Shown one piece after another: positions 10,141-21,978 of a DNA stretch of 64,000 nucleotides. How positions within the stretch are numbered: position 1 is the stretch's first letter; every line of letters starts with the position of its first letter. The position numbers and the translations under genes were made by a program. Below the pieces are notes generated by a model. It had not been told where the DNA came from. It saw nothing but the letters and a program-made list of their open reading frames with translations, and searched no databases. This stretch comes from Diospyros lotus. Its lineage: Eukaryota; Streptophyta; Magnoliopsida; Ericales; Ebenaceae. Location: assembly GCF_014633365.1 (NCBI RefSeq), contig NC_068344.1, positions 11,113,669-11,177,668 of the forward strand. The letters run 5' to 3'.

Positions 10141-11284
10141 AATGATTCTCGGCGGTGATCTGAAAGTTTTTAGCAGTAACCAAGGCGATTTAGTGCAACT
10201 AAGCCTGGCGAAATTTCAGTGAATTGTAGGCGAAGCCGATTCCGTATTTCGATCCGACTTGAATTTTGAAGGCACAGCAAACAGAGCAGCATCAGGTGGT
10301 AACGGCCAAGCTCAAGCAATTCTTGTTTCGCTCTTAAAGGTGAAGCGGGACAGGGGAGTTCCGACAGAGACTCCAAGAAGATTGCAACGGAGCCAGTGAT
10401 TTCAAAGCCAGTGGTCGGTGATTGGGTAAGTGGACGCAGGCTTGGGGAGATTAGAAGCAATTACCATAAGAATCCAAGCGAGCTGGAATCCGCAACGAAT
10501 TTGATACAGAACGGGAGGATCGGATCTGCATGCGCGGCCATATGCAATTGATTTTAGTGACAAACTCAGACTTGATAGGAAGAGGAGTTACGCAGCGGAA
10601 GTTGCTTTAGAAGCGAGATAGTGGACGGTGATTGGGTGGCGACCATGAATTACTTAGATCCGGTGAGTAGTGAAGGCGCGACAATCCTTTGCAGTAGGTT
10701 TAGGAGTTGAGCAGTGAATTTCAACGATATATAGTAAGTATTTACAAAGATTGGCATTGTTCTGGGACTCATTCCTGCTAGTCTTGTTCGACATTTTTGT
10801 ATCTCCATGCATGGTGGCCGAGCGATTCTGACTCCGAGAGTTGGAGGACGACTTGGTCGTGTGAATTGAGGAACGTTGCAAACGAGTAGACCGGTCGATT
10901 CTAAATTGGAAAACGATTTGGTCAAACAGATCGGACTGTGATTCCGACGAGTTCATAACGGTCAGGCTCGTATTGTGGAGGTGCAAGCGGACTGCTGAAG
11001 TAGGCGTATTAGTAGTAGCCGATTCTCGGCTACTGCATCGTAACAGGAGACGATATTGATAGGGCAGTTATTCTTGCAATTCCGGCAAATTCAAGCAATT
11101 CAACAAAGAAGAATCAGACTCGAAGATTGGTCTCAGTGGTGATTATTGGAGATTGTTCCAAAATCAAAGATTCAAGAAGATTATACAGAACGATTGATGG
11201 AAGATGGATTTCCGAGGTTGTTGATCATTCTAAAAAGAGGAACTATCAGCCTTAAAAGTAGCTAAGGCGGAGGTTTCTGGTGTA
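10141..11284 (+). other. Leader/interior of the gene-carrying retrotransposon without recognisable coding sequence
   Basis: Only short frames are open here and none shows a known domain. Base composition is less AT-rich than the flanks. A TAA at 11231-11233 closes the frame upstream of the NOT2-like fragment, after which about 17 codons run in frame into it. Confidence 0.5.
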
Positions 11285-11995
11285 CTTGGAAGCTCACATG
11301 GTCACTCAAGCATGACAAATAGAGGTGGAATTGGTGTTGTCGGAAGCCCGGGATTTAGTAGCAACAATAATGGAGTTGATGGTTCTATTCCTAGCATTCT
11401 GCCAACTGTTGTAGCAATGAGTAACCGTAGTGCGGTTCTAGGACTTGGAGTGTCACCAATTCTGGAAAATGCTAGTCCTCAAATAACCAATTCAATGGGA
11501 AATATGGTAGGTGGGGAAAGCATCAAGAGAAGCATGAGTTCTGGTGGAGGATTATCTATGCCTGGTCTTGCTTCTCGCCTAAATTTAGTTGCCAACAGTG
11601 GCTCTGGAAATTTAAGTGTTCAAAGCCCTAACAGACTAATCAGTGGTGGACTTCAACAAGGTTCTCCGCAGGTGATTGCTATGCTAGGAAACTCCTATCC
11701 AACTGCTGGTGGGCCATTATCTCAGAACCATGTCCAGCTAACCAGCCATCCTAGTTCTGCTAGAGGGTTCTCAAGGACAATTGGGTTCATTTTGTAAACA
11801 AGCCCTCGGAGTTAGTACCATTGTTCAACAAAACCAAGAGTTCAGCATCCAGGATGAAGATTTTCTGGCTTTACGAGGATTCAAAGGTGACAATGCTGGT
11901 TATGCCATGAACTTGTACCAAAAAGAACAGCTTCATGATAATAGCAAGTCTATGATGCAGTCTCAGCATTTTTCTATGGGGAGATTTGTTGGATT
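11285..11995 (+). pseudogene. Captured fragment of the CCR4-NOT subunit NOT2/VIP2 (intronless)
   Basis: The translation is glycine/serine/asparagine-rich and carries signature stretches of plant NOT2/VIP2 proteins: SSHGHS, VVGSPGFSSNNNGV, GGGLSMPGLASRLNL, QGSPQVIAMLGNSYP, then NQEFSIQDEDFLALRGFKG, KEQLHDNSKSMMQSQHFSMG. NOT2 is a scaffold of the CCR4-NOT complex in mRNA turnover and transcription. The blocks run on without introns, as expected for capture from spliced RNA. A frame change near 11770-11800 separates the two halves: the first frame stops at 11795-11797, the second runs on into the gag-like region. Between SQNHVQ and LTSHPSS about 25-30 residues expected from the family seem to be missing. 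The C-terminal NOT domain is absent. The identity is from recall of the family, not a search. Confidence 0.8.
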
Positions 11996-13096
11996 CAACT
12001 CAAGAGGAACTGAGAAAATTGGGGAAAATGATGTGCAATCATGGGAGAAAAGTTGCGCTAACTTCAAGCAAACACTGGATCGAATGGATGAAATGCTGGT
12101 TCGGCTTGCTAGGATGTATCAGGTCAGTATTTCAACTGAAATGGAGGTTAATCGGACTGAGTTTGTGGAGGATCAAGGTGACCAGTTTGGAGAGAAGTTA
12201 ATGACTGAAGCGATTGACGAATTTCACAAACTTAAACAGGTTGGATCGGTGATGGAGTATCAGGACAGGTTTGAAGAATTAAAGTCTTTGATGTTGACCT
12301 TGCAACCTGCCTTAACGGAGAGATACTTTGTCTCCAATTTTATTAGAGGTCTGAAGGGTGAATTGAGATCATTGGTTAAGATGATGATGCCTGCAACTGT
12401 GAAACAAGTGGTTGAGAAAGCAAGGGATCAAGAACACGCCTTGGAAGCCATATTTAGAAAGAATGAACTACAGCCTAACAGATCTACTGAGAGCAGCCAA
12501 CAGATTGAAGGAGCCTCTATGGCTACAAATCAGGTCGAACACAAATCTAAGGAAAACTTGGAGTCAGACCAGCCAATTGTAACAAAAAAATCCAGCAAGG
12601 TGGTAGGTGGGAATCACAGTTTATATGTGCAGGAAGTAAGAGATACCCCAATGAAGGAGACCTCTACTAAAGATGAGGAAGGAGCAGATGCTGGGGAGAT
12701 GGTGGAGGAATTTTTTGTGGAGAGAAATGAGGCTCTTGCTGCTTTGCTTGTTTATATTTCCGTGGGAGAGTGGCAGCATCAAATCAGGTTTTGGCCTGCA
12801 AAGCAGTTCAAATTACTCTCTACTGTTGGAGAGGATAGGGTTGAAGGTGTGACCGATCAACTAGAATTAATTTTGAGAGCAACAAGGAATGGGTGGATGG
12901 CTGAAATAGGTGTTGCAACAAATCCTAATACTGCTGTTTTTGGAGAAAAAGACATGGAAAGGCAAAAGAAAATGAGAATACGAGATAAGTACAAGAAAAG
13001 GCGAAGAGGAAACCACATTGTTAAGGCTGGAATCGGCCGAGGAATGAGGTCAACAGCTGCCAATTCTTGGGGACAAGAATTATTTGAAGCGGTGGG
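11996..13096 (+). pseudogene. Ty3-type gag-like frame fused downstream of the NOT2-like fragment
   Basis: The frame that carries the second half of the NOT2-like fragment continues without a stop through a gag-like core (AIDEFHKLKQVGSVMEYQD, RFEELKSLMLTLQPALTERY, FVSNFIRGLKGELRSLVKM). This resembles the gag at 4248-5532, including the E-Y-Q-x-R-F-x-E-L-K-x-L-M signature. After about 12600 the frame is acidic, then lysine/arginine-rich (QKKMRIRDKYKKRRRGNH), without a zinc knuckle or protease I can recognise. It stays open into the 3' LTR (stop about 13161-13163). A NOT2-gag chimera of up to about 460 residues is therefore possible on paper. Confidence 0.7.
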
Positions 13097-13099
13097 GAT

Positions 13100-13415
13100 T
13101 GTCACGACTCCAAGGAACCCTAAGAATATATTAGTAATACATGTCATGTATTTTCCTTATTAGTTGCATTTTCTATTGTTGTTGTTGTTAGCATCTTCAA
13201 TGGTAAACCTATAAATAGGCTTGAGTAGTTAGAGGAAGTCAGCGAATGAAAAAATTGAATTTCATTTTCCCTCTCTCAATCTCCCTCCATTCTCTCTCTC
13301 TCTCTCTCTAAATCTTCTCCAACTACTGTTATTTCTTCCTCTCTTTCAGTCTAATCTCCCTCCATATCTTCCAAATTCCCTTCATAAACCCTAGCCAAAC
13401 CCTAGGGTCATATCA
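13100..13415 (+). repeat. 3' LTR of the gene-carrying element
   Basis: It starts TGTCACGACT after a purine-rich gcggtgggga and ends GGGTCATATCA. It matches the 5' LTR apart from about 13 substitutions counted by eye. TATCC follows at 13416-13420. Confidence 0.9.
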
Positions 13416-14236
13416 TATCCCAAGCTAGGTGTTCTACAAATATGGACTAGTTGGTAATGAATCAGCATGGCTGGACCTTTTTGTCATCTCCATCAATAGT
13501 TGTTTTTGGTGCCTGGTATTTACTATTAGTTATAACTGAAATAGCCCAATATTTGTCTTTTGATTTTCTGCTTGCCATTGTTAGAACTTTAGAGAAGAAC
13601 TTTGTTAAGTTCTTTTTCTCCTGTTCCTTGGAAATTGGTTTTGGATATTTGGATGCATAGTCCTATACTGAGGGTATGCCTTATAGTTTATACTTTGTGA
13701 CTAAAAGGTTATGAGTTCCAGTTGTGGAAATAGCCTCTTTGCAAAATAAGGGTAAGTTGCATATTATAATGATCCTCTGACGACTCTTGCAGAGGAGTTC
13801 CATGCTCTTCATAGTCCTATACTACCAAGTGGTGTCTGGTCCTTTGAGCTTGAAGTTATACTTTCCACTTGTTTGATATATGTGATTTATATCAAACGAA
13901 ATGATAATGAAGACTACAAAACAAAGAGAAGAAGAAAACCATGTCCATCAGATGTTTTCCCCTGTCAAAAGGTGTCGTTTTGGTAGACATCTAATTGGAA
14001 TGATCAGCATTTTTAATTATGTTTAAGTAGAATCAGAATTATGGACACTTTGTACTTGTTAGAGTGGTTAATTATGTCATTTGCTTGATATAGAAGGTAT
14101 ACAATGTTTCCCACTATTAGATGTTTGGTTGTGGCTATATTTCAGTTATCTGCCATGGCATTTTTTAGCTAATTCTTTATATTACATGTACACTAACAAT
14201 TCTTTTTTCCTTTTTTTTCTATATATGAATAACCAG
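13416..14236 (+). other. Probable helicase intron sequence with SINE remnant
   Basis: No exon-like open stretch seen. A relic related to the SINE at 17583 lies at about 13700-13775 (gtgactaaaaggttatgag then gtggaaatagcctctttgc). The interval ends in a pyrimidine-rich tract and an AG acceptor at 14235-14236. Confidence 0.55.
13700..13775 (+). repeat. Au-type SINE remnant
   Basis: The segment shares gtgactaaaaggtta...gagttcc...gtggaaatagcctctttgcaaaa...agggtaag with the better-preserved SINE at 17583-17725. Only the B-box region and adjoining body remain. Confidence 0.5.
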
Positions 14237-17200
14237 AGAAGAGGAAGAGCTGGTCGTGTTCAACCAGGAGAGTGTTACCACCTTTATCCCAGATGTGTAT
14301 ACGATGCTTTTGCAGATTATCAGTTGCCAGAAATTTTAAGAACACCTTTACAGTCCCTTTGCCTGCAAATCAAAAGTTTGAAACTGGGAAGTATTTCGGA
14401 ATTCCTATCTAGGGCATTGCAGTCCCCAGAATTACTTGCGGTAAGCTTAATGAATCATCAATTTATAATTTCCACAAACTAGGCCTTTGTATTTTTTGGA
14501 GTGTTCATACTCATCACTTTTTTTCCTCCTGCTAATGTTTCCTTATTAACTCTTCAATATTATTTATTGTAGGTTCAAAATGCTATTGAATATTTAAAAA
14601 TCATTGCAGCTCTAGACGAGAATGAAAATTTGACTGTTTTAGGTATGTGTGTGTGTGTGTATTAAATATTTCTTCAGCCAATTGATAAAAAAGATTGTAT
14701 GAAGTTTAAGCTGTTATTGTTATTTGACCTAATGTGGTATGAGCCTTCAACAGGACGCTACTTGACAATGTTACCAATGGAGCCCAAACTTGGAAAGATG
14801 CTAATAGCTGGTGCAATATTCAACTGCCTGGATCCAATATTGACAATTGTTGCTGGTCTTAGTGTCCGGGATCCATTCCTAACACCATTGGATAAGAAGG
14901 ATGTGAGTTGGGCTTCCTATCTTGTATATGGTTTAGATGGTGGTCCTGGTCATATGCTTTGTCATTCATAGCATATGCTCAAAAATTCAATATATGGAAT
15001 TGTACATGTGAACTCTTATGTTAATTGTGTGTATCTGCTGCTATTACATTGCTTTGCTTAATATCTGGGGAGCTTTATGGGTGTTTTCTTCTATAGCCTT
15101 TTCTTCTATGTCAAACTTCCCACTCAACAACAACAACAACATATCCGGTCTTTATCCCACTATGTGGGGTCGGCTACATGAATTCTAGACTTCCATGTAT
15201 TTTTATCTTTTGTCATATCTTCATTTAGGCCCATACACTTCATATCAAACTTTAATGTCTCTCCAAAAGTCTTCTTGGGTTTGCCTCTACCTCTTTTTTT
15301 TTTACTAATTGTTCCATTTCATCAACTCTCTTCACCGGAGCGTCTCTTGGTCTTCTTCTCACATGACCAAACCATCTTAGTCTAGTCTCTCTTATCTTCT
15401 CCTCAATTGGCACTACTCCTACCTTATTACGAATAATCTCATTTTTAATTTATCTTTTCTTGTATGGTCGCACATCTATCTTAGCATCCTCATCTTCACT
15501 ATGCTCGTCTTTTGCTCATGCTGGCATTTGACTGCCCAACATTCTAAGTCATATAACAAAACTAGTCTTATAGCTATAGTGGTCTTATAGAATTTTCCTT
15601 TCAGTTTTAATGGAATTTTACCATTACATAACACCCCCGATGCATTTCTCTATTTTAGTCAACTTGCCTTAATTCTATACGTGACATCCTCATGAATTTC
15701 TCCATCTTTTTGAATCACTGATCCCAAATATCGAAAATGATATTTTCTTTGTATGATTTGGTCCTCCAATTTTATTATAACATCCTCCACTCTTGCATTC
15801 TTACTCTCCACTCATTGTAACAAAATTATATTGAGTTCATTATCAAAGCAAACAACAAAACCAATCCCAAGCCTTAATTCCATTCAGTGGGTTCAATTAT
15901 ATATGTTCTAGCTTTCAACCATCTATATCTATGGTTATATCTTCTGTAAGGCCATTATATCCGTTATCTTGTTTAAGGATTTTCCACCAAGTTTTCTCTA
16001 GGCTTCCTCCATTTGTTTTTCTATAATTTTTTTTCCATCCTATCAACTTGGTGTCATGACCCGAGGGCCTTTTTGAATGTATTGGCAGTAGCCAGCCGAA
16101 TTAGTTGTTGATATTCAATTGTGCCCCTTGGTAATGCTGTAATCGCAGGGAAGAGCCTATATAAGGCTAAGTTGTTTGAGGATGGGAATTCATGTGAAGT
16201 AATAACAAGAATTCTTTCCCTCCTATTTCTTTTCCCTCTCAATTCTCTCTATTTCTTTCAAACTCTCCCTCCAAAACCCCCTTCTCTCTCTCTCAATCCT
16301 TCTAATTCTCTGATAATTCAAGTCTCACCCGAGAGACTAGACACCTGGCTCACAAGTGTGTTTGTTGGTCTTTTTTGTTTTTCACATATCCTAACCATCT
16401 TAATCTCATCTCCTCACACACAAGTGAGTCAAATACAATAAATGGCTTACAGCCCTTTACAGAAACAGCAATGATACAGCTCAAATGAATGCCTGAATGC
16501 TTGAACACCTTCAGCTTTGAATGCACAACTAGAGAACTGAATAAGCAAGTAAATGCTTGTTGTATTTGACCTCTTTAAAGACCTTAGTTGCTTCTAGCCG
16601 TTGGAGACATTGAGGATTTGAGAGAGTTCAAAATCCAAATCTGCTGATGACTTTGTCAACCTGAAAACTCTTAAGCTTTGCAGAGAAAAATAGCTTGCAG
16701 GAGTTCAGATAATTTGTTATGTAATAAGCCAACAGGAGGATGTTAAACAGATCAAAGACAATTAATGTTAGAAAGAAAAAAGGAAATAACAGTACTGTGG
16801 TGGTCTGTCAAACCATATTTCAGCGGAAAGTTCAGTGAGACAGAGGAAAACACAAGTTTGTCTCCTAAACCAAATAAGGAAATTTGTTTGACTATGATAA
16901 ATCATACAAACAATTAAGAGAGAAATAAGTTCTTAGACAAAAATAGATAGAATAGAAAAATGTGGGTGTATTTTGATTGGTTTTGAGGACCAAAATCATT
17001 TAGAAAACATCTTCTGCAAACACTATTTATGAGAGACTTTAACGGATTTTGCTTGACCAAACTAAGACTTTGTTTGACTAAATTTGTTTGGGAAAGTGCC
17101 TTGTCATATACTGGAAGCCATTGGTTGGCTAACAGATTTTCCACTTTTTGTTTAGATTAGTGGAAAACTTCAATCAACTAATTTTATGACATTGGTTGAC

Positions 17201-18831
17201 TAAACTGATGACCCAAAAAGTGGGAACACACTGCCCATCTTTGGTTGACTATATTTATGGCATTGATAGACTAAATTGGATTGAAAGCTTTATATTGCGT
17301 TCTGTGATACGTTGGCAGACCAGACATAGGTCAACCAAACTTTGTGAGATTTTTAAAAAATGCACGTTTTTGTTTTGGAGATTGGAGAGATACTAAGGTG
17401 AGAAAAAGTTTCAATATGTCAAAAGACTTAAACAAATATTTCAGGAGACACACATTGAGGTTTGAAAAGGGAACTGAAATAATGTTTAACAAAATAACCA
17501 TTTTTGTTATAATCAAAAAATCATTAATTATCTCCTTGAGGTTAACAACATATATAATTATATAAATTGTCACTTCTTAAAGGGGAAGCCTTGGTAGCAA
17601 TGGCAAGATTGTTCTTTTGTGACTGAAAAGTCACGGGTTTGAGCTGTGGAAACAGCCTCTATGCAAAGCAAGGGTACGGCTACACACAAAAACAAGCCTC
17701 TCCCAGTCCCATGCCAGGGACTTCCTTCAATTTAAAATATCACTTGTTCGTATATTTTTTGGTAAATTTGTATCTAAAAATATGGGTCTTCCTTTTTGCA
17801 GCTAGCAGAAGCAGCAAAAGCACAATTTTCACGTGATTACAGTGATCACCTTGCTCTTGTGCGGGCATATGAGGGCTGGACAGATGCTGAAAGAGACCTA
17901 TCTGGATATGAATACTGCTGGAAAAATTTTCTTTCTGCACAATCAATGAAAGCTATTGATGCTCTGCGGAGGGAGTTGTACTCCTTGCTTAAGGATACTG
18001 GCCTTGTCGACAGCAACATGAGCACCTGCAATTCATGGAGTTATGATGAGAATCTCCTACGTGCAGTTATTTGCTATGGCCTGTATCCTGGAATATGTTC
18101 TGTTGTGGTAAGCCATGCCACCCTAGTTATTTTAACATCTATATAAAAATTCTTAGGCCTAGGATGGATCTCTTTCATCATAGTTGATTCTACGCACTGC
18201 AATATTTGTAGTTCTCAATTGATGGAATGTTAGATCTCTCTTTTTGTTACTGTTTATGAAACAAATCTAGACTTCTATGCACTACTTTGTTCCTTTATGT
18301 AGTTTTGTGAATACTAACTTAAACGCATTAACAGCATAACGAGAAGTCATTCTCTTTGAAAACAATGGAGGATGGTCAGGTTCTTCTGTATTCTGTAAGT
18401 TCCTCTTTTTGGAACACTGTTATTCTTAGAATGAATTGGAGCCTATTTTCACTGGGTGCTTGATTGATTCCACTCTAATTGCTTTTCCTTCTGTTGTCTG
18501 CATAGAACTCTGTCAATGCTCGAGAACCTAGGATTCCTTATCCATGGTTAGTTTTCAATGAGAAGATCAAAGTGAACTCCATTTTTCTCCGGGATTCAAC
18601 AGCCATCTCTGATTCAATGCTGCTCCTATTCGGTGGAAACATATCCAGGGGGGATGCTGTGAGTTTCTTTTCCTATATGTGATTTCTTGTTTAAAGCCTC
18701 CACCTTTTTTACTTGCTTGAGGGGCTGGACAGTCAACCATGCACGCATGCTTTTATTTTTTTTATTATTTTTTTTTCTTCTGATTCAGCAGAATCATTCC
18801 TTGACTTGATAGGATGGCCACTTAAAAATGC

Positions 18832-18864
<33 letters not shown>

Positions 18865-19302
18865 ACGTGGCAGAATTATATCAAAGCTTAAGGAAAGAGC
18901 TCGAGGACTTAATTGAGAACAAAGTAAGTTGTTCCCCTAACAGAAGCCTTTCATTTAAAAGACCATTATTTTCACATCGGTTCTGTTATTGTGAAGGTGC
19001 ATAGGTTGCTCCTGTTACTCTGTTGTGCGGCTTCTGAATATTTGTGCAATTTAGGCTCGTTTCCTCTCGCAGAGATAACTGCATTCTTGATTTCAAATAT
19101 TTGATTACAACTGACCGATCAAAGTTTTTATATGCAGCTGTTGAATCCTAGGATGGCTCTTATGCATCAAGACCTTATGGTAGCAGTAAGGATGCTGCTC
19201 TCAGATGATCGATGTGACGGCAGATTTGTGTTCAATCGTCAGGTGCTTCAGCCTTCGAAGCCATCTATTACTGCCACACCTCCTGCCCCGCTTTCAAGAA
19301 CT

Positions 19303-19334
<32 letters not shown>

Positions 19335-19596
19335 TCAACTCCAAACGTTGCTCACGCGGGCAGGTTATGCTGCACCCACCTACAAGACAACACAACTAAA
19401 GAACAGCCAGTTTCGAGCCACTGTGGATTTCAATGGGATGCAGATCGTGGGACGGCCTTGCAACAACAAGAAACAAGCAGAAAAAGATGCAGCGGCCGAG
19501 GCTCTGGAATGGCTTATGGGTGGGTCACATAGAGGCCATGATTATGTAGAACAGATGTCGATATTTCTGAAGAAGAGCAAGAAAGATCATCGTTAG
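14237..19596 (+). CDS. DExH-box ATP-dependent RNA helicase with C-terminal dsRNA-binding domain (3' part)
   Basis: Eight exons are recognisable: 14237-14440, 14573-14642, 14754-14902, 17802-18107, 18335-18394, 18506-18658, 18813-18923 and 19138-19596 (stop TAG). All junctions are GT-AG and in phase, giving 503 residues. The first exon opens with [18 protein letters not shown], helicase motif VI, so motifs I-V (GKT, DEAH, SAT) lie upstream and are not in the window. The HA2/ratchet region follows ([34 protein letters not shown]), then the OB-fold region ([20 protein letters not shown]), and a dsRBD at about residues 415-480 ([16 protein letters not shown] ... [16 protein letters not shown]). 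This matches the plant DExH1/DExH3/DExH5 type (DHX36-like), which unwind RNA. No stop or frameshift seen. The 2.9-kb third intron holds TE relics. Confidence 0.9.
15124..15812 (-). mobile_element. RTE-type LINE 3' fragment
   Basis: It starts with a (CAA)n tract, then atatccggtctttatccc and the conserved ATGTGGGGTCGGCTACATGAATTC 3'-end sequence of plant RTE LINEs. It aligns by eye with the LINE at 41278-43410 over about 690 bp and carries many substitutions. It lies antisense in helicase intron 3. Confidence 0.8.
16052..16352 (+). repeat. Possible solo LTR remnant in helicase intron
   Basis: The segment begins TGTCATGACCCGAGGG, has tatataagg near 16158 and a CT-rich leader like the other LTRs here, and could end ...CTGGCTCACA. 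No partner LTR or target duplication was found, so the right border is a guess. Confidence 0.35.
16353..17582. other. Helicase intron 3 sequence without identified feature
   Basis: No host exon is visible and no element could be named. Short imperfect repeats around ttggttgactaaa (17030-17280) suggest old retrotransposon interior. Confidence 0.4.
17583..17725 (+). mobile_element. Au-like SINE (tRNA-derived)
   Basis: A tRNA-like head with an A-box-like agccttggtagc and a B-box-like cgggtttgagctg is followed by the tell-tale body gtggaaacagcctctatgcaaagcaagggta. This matches the plant Au SINE layout. It lies sense in intron 3, 75 bases before the next exon. Confidence 0.7.
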
Positions 19597-20110
19597 TTTT
19601 CGCATGAGCATGGAATCAGGCAAGCTTTTTGGAGGGGTGGCAGATAATCCTTCATATGAGTTCAGATAAAAACCATCAGACCTGGTCCATGGCTGCCAAG
19701 CAGTAAGAGATAACGGGTTAATGACAGTGTATTTGTTTTGTCACAATTGCGCTCTTGTGGCCATGGACCTACTTGCCAGAATGAACACTTGCAACTTCAG
19801 GAGATTAAGCTTATTAGCTAGCTATTGTTCGTTCATAGAAGGCAAGCCACCGGGTGGGTGTGACTGGCAGTGTTGGATGGTGGCCGATGGTACAGAAGCA
19901 TTTGAGGCAATTCAAAGAAAGAAAGAAAGAACATGTTGGGATTCCATCATCATTTTGTGGTGGAAGGATCACATTGATCCGAACTCTCCTTTTTCACGTG
20001 TGTGCGCGCGTGTATCGAATATATCTTTTAAAATATATATTATCACTGGGAACTTGTTTCTTTATGTTTTTCTTGGCAGGCGGCCAAGTTGAGGGTGTAG
20101 TGCTTTGATG
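19597..20110 (+). other. Probable 3' UTR of the helicase gene
   Basis: The interval follows the TAG stop, is less AT-rich than the intergenic DNA beyond it and carries no conserved domain. No canonical AATAAA was spotted. A 123-codon open frame here has no family resemblance. Confidence 0.45.
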
Positions 20111-20257
20111 GCACGTGTGGGTTATTAATTACACACTTGACTATTGTAGTCGTTATCAAAATGCTTTACTCTTGTCATAAGAGAGTTGTAAGTAGAACAC
20201 TAAAAACATTGACTCGTCATATTATTAGATGAGACATTCCATTTGGAATAGATTAGA

Positions 20258-20292
20258 ATATAATATATATATATATATATATATACATGCGT

Positions 20293-20342
<50 letters not shown>
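20258..20342. repeat. Compound microsatellite (TA)n-(GT)n-(GA)n
   Basis: Direct reading: TA repeats at about 20260-20285, GT repeats at about 20290-20317 and GA repeats at 20317-20342. Confidence 0.95.
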
Positions 20343-21756
20343 AAACACCCTTACTAAGTGTAGATTTTTGGTGGTAAGGGACTTAGCTGACTTCTTTTTA
20401 TTCTTCTCTGTGTGTATTCATTTTAGTGCACAATTCAGAGATGGCCTGTGACTTGATCACTTGTGAGCACTGGCAGTCCGATTAAACTAACTCGCTAGTC
20501 AACTTTCATCAGTCAGCTAAATGCCATGCTCTGTTGCATGTACGTCAATTTAGACAATATATGTATATATATATATATATGCATGGATTGCATTGTGTTT
20601 GTAGTTGTTGTATATATTTTAAAATAAAATAAAATCATATAGAATAATGATTTGATTGTCCAAAATCACATGTGGTGTTGAAGTTGGATGTGGGGGAATC
20701 ATTGTATTGTATTGGGATGGGATGGGATAGGATAGGATAATTATTAATTATGAATTAATTAGGTGGTAAAATAAATAAGACTCAGCCCCAGGGTGGGGGT
20801 GGGGGTCGGGGTGGGGGTGGAGATCTGAGCATATATGCGTTTTGAGACAGCTAGGGAAGGGCTGCCCCTCCTTTGTCCTCCTTCCGTCTTTCCGTACACC
20901 TAACTTTTATCTTCATTAATTTAGCCTCTCTTATTTTATTTCTCTGTAACTGTACCATAATAATAATAATAATAATAATAATAATTCATGGTCGTCAACA
21001 CACCACAAAAAGGCTTCAACTTTGACGAGTGAGTGAGAGCAAATATTAACACATTTAAAAAATAGTAACTTCACTGTATTATAATGTGATGTTTCTTTTA
21101 AAGATAAAAGAACAGCACCAGAAAAAGTAAGGGTATTTTTGTCTTTTCCTAATATTTTAATAGCAGTGAATTATAATAATAAATTAATTATCGAGTTTTA
21201 GCTTATATTATTATAGCCGTCAATAAATTTTAATTTTTATTACGATTCAATATCACCTCTCTTTAGAATAGGATAGGATAGTGATTTTTAAATTTATACT
21301 AATTAATACACGTCGTGTTATTTTTTTATTAAGAGAATTGACAAAAAATCAAAAAAAAAGAATTATTGAATTATAATAAAAATAAAAGTTTAGTGAGGGT
21401 GATTATAATAATAAAAATGAAAACATAATAATGAATTTATTAGGAAGTTAAAAAGGAATAAGTAACAGAGGAGAGGGAGGATGGTGAGACGGTGATTGGG
21501 ACATTTAAGTTATCTGTGGATGACAGTGGATACAGAATAACACTGTGCATATTCCTTCCTTGTATAAGCAACAGCAGCATGTTTGCTCTTTTTGCAGTGA
21601 CATTAACTCCATGTTTGGGTCACATCCAAATTTGACCCAAAGCTTCGACAACGCTAATTATTATTATTATTATTTATTCATTATTGAAGTTGAAGTTGAA
21701 GTTGAAGGCCCCTTATAGTTTGTGTTGGGCCACTTAACAATGTTGAGTGGGTGCTT

Positions 21757-21782
21757 GGGGGGGGGGGGAGGGGGGGGGGGGG
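21757..21782. repeat. G homopolymer tract
   Basis: A nearly pure G run with one A. A C run lies close by at 21957-21978. Confidence 0.95.
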
Positions 21783-21956
21783 CATCTATCATGGTCTGTG
21801 TTGGTAGTTGTTGTTGGACCTAGTGCTAGTAGGAGGGGGGGCTTTGTTTGCAGAGTCCATTTTCAATGGCAGGCATAATAAATGATAAAACCCAAACATA
21901 TGGTGATTACTACTGATTGTAAAAGGCTTTGAGATCCCTTAATTGGCTCTTGTGAA

Positions 21957-21978
21957 CCCCCCCCCCCCCCCCCCCCCC
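21957..21978. repeat. C homopolymer tract
   Basis: A run of 22 C bases, opposite in sense to the G run 175 bp upstream. Confidence 0.95.

Larger units (their letters stand above)
9810..13415 (+). mobile_element. Complete non-autonomous LTR retrotransposon carrying a NOT2/VIP2-like host gene fragment
   Basis: Two 316-bp LTRs (9810-10125 and 13100-13415), differing at about a dozen positions by eye, bound an approximately 3-kb interior. The 5-bp sequence TATCC sits immediately outside both ends (9805-9809 and 13416-13420), a target-site duplication that fixes the boundaries. A methionine-type primer-binding site follows the 5' LTR. The interior has no protease, RT, RNase H or integrase. Instead it holds about 1.1 kb without a convincing gene, an intronless NOT2/VIP2-like fragment, and a Ty3-type gag-like frame. 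Mobilisation would need enzymes from another element. It lies in the same orientation as the helicase gene, possibly within one of its introns. Confidence 0.9.

Noticed and set aside
19721..20108. Two open frames after the helicase stop
   Set aside because: They lie in the probable 3' UTR, lack a recognisable domain and overlap each other in different frames.
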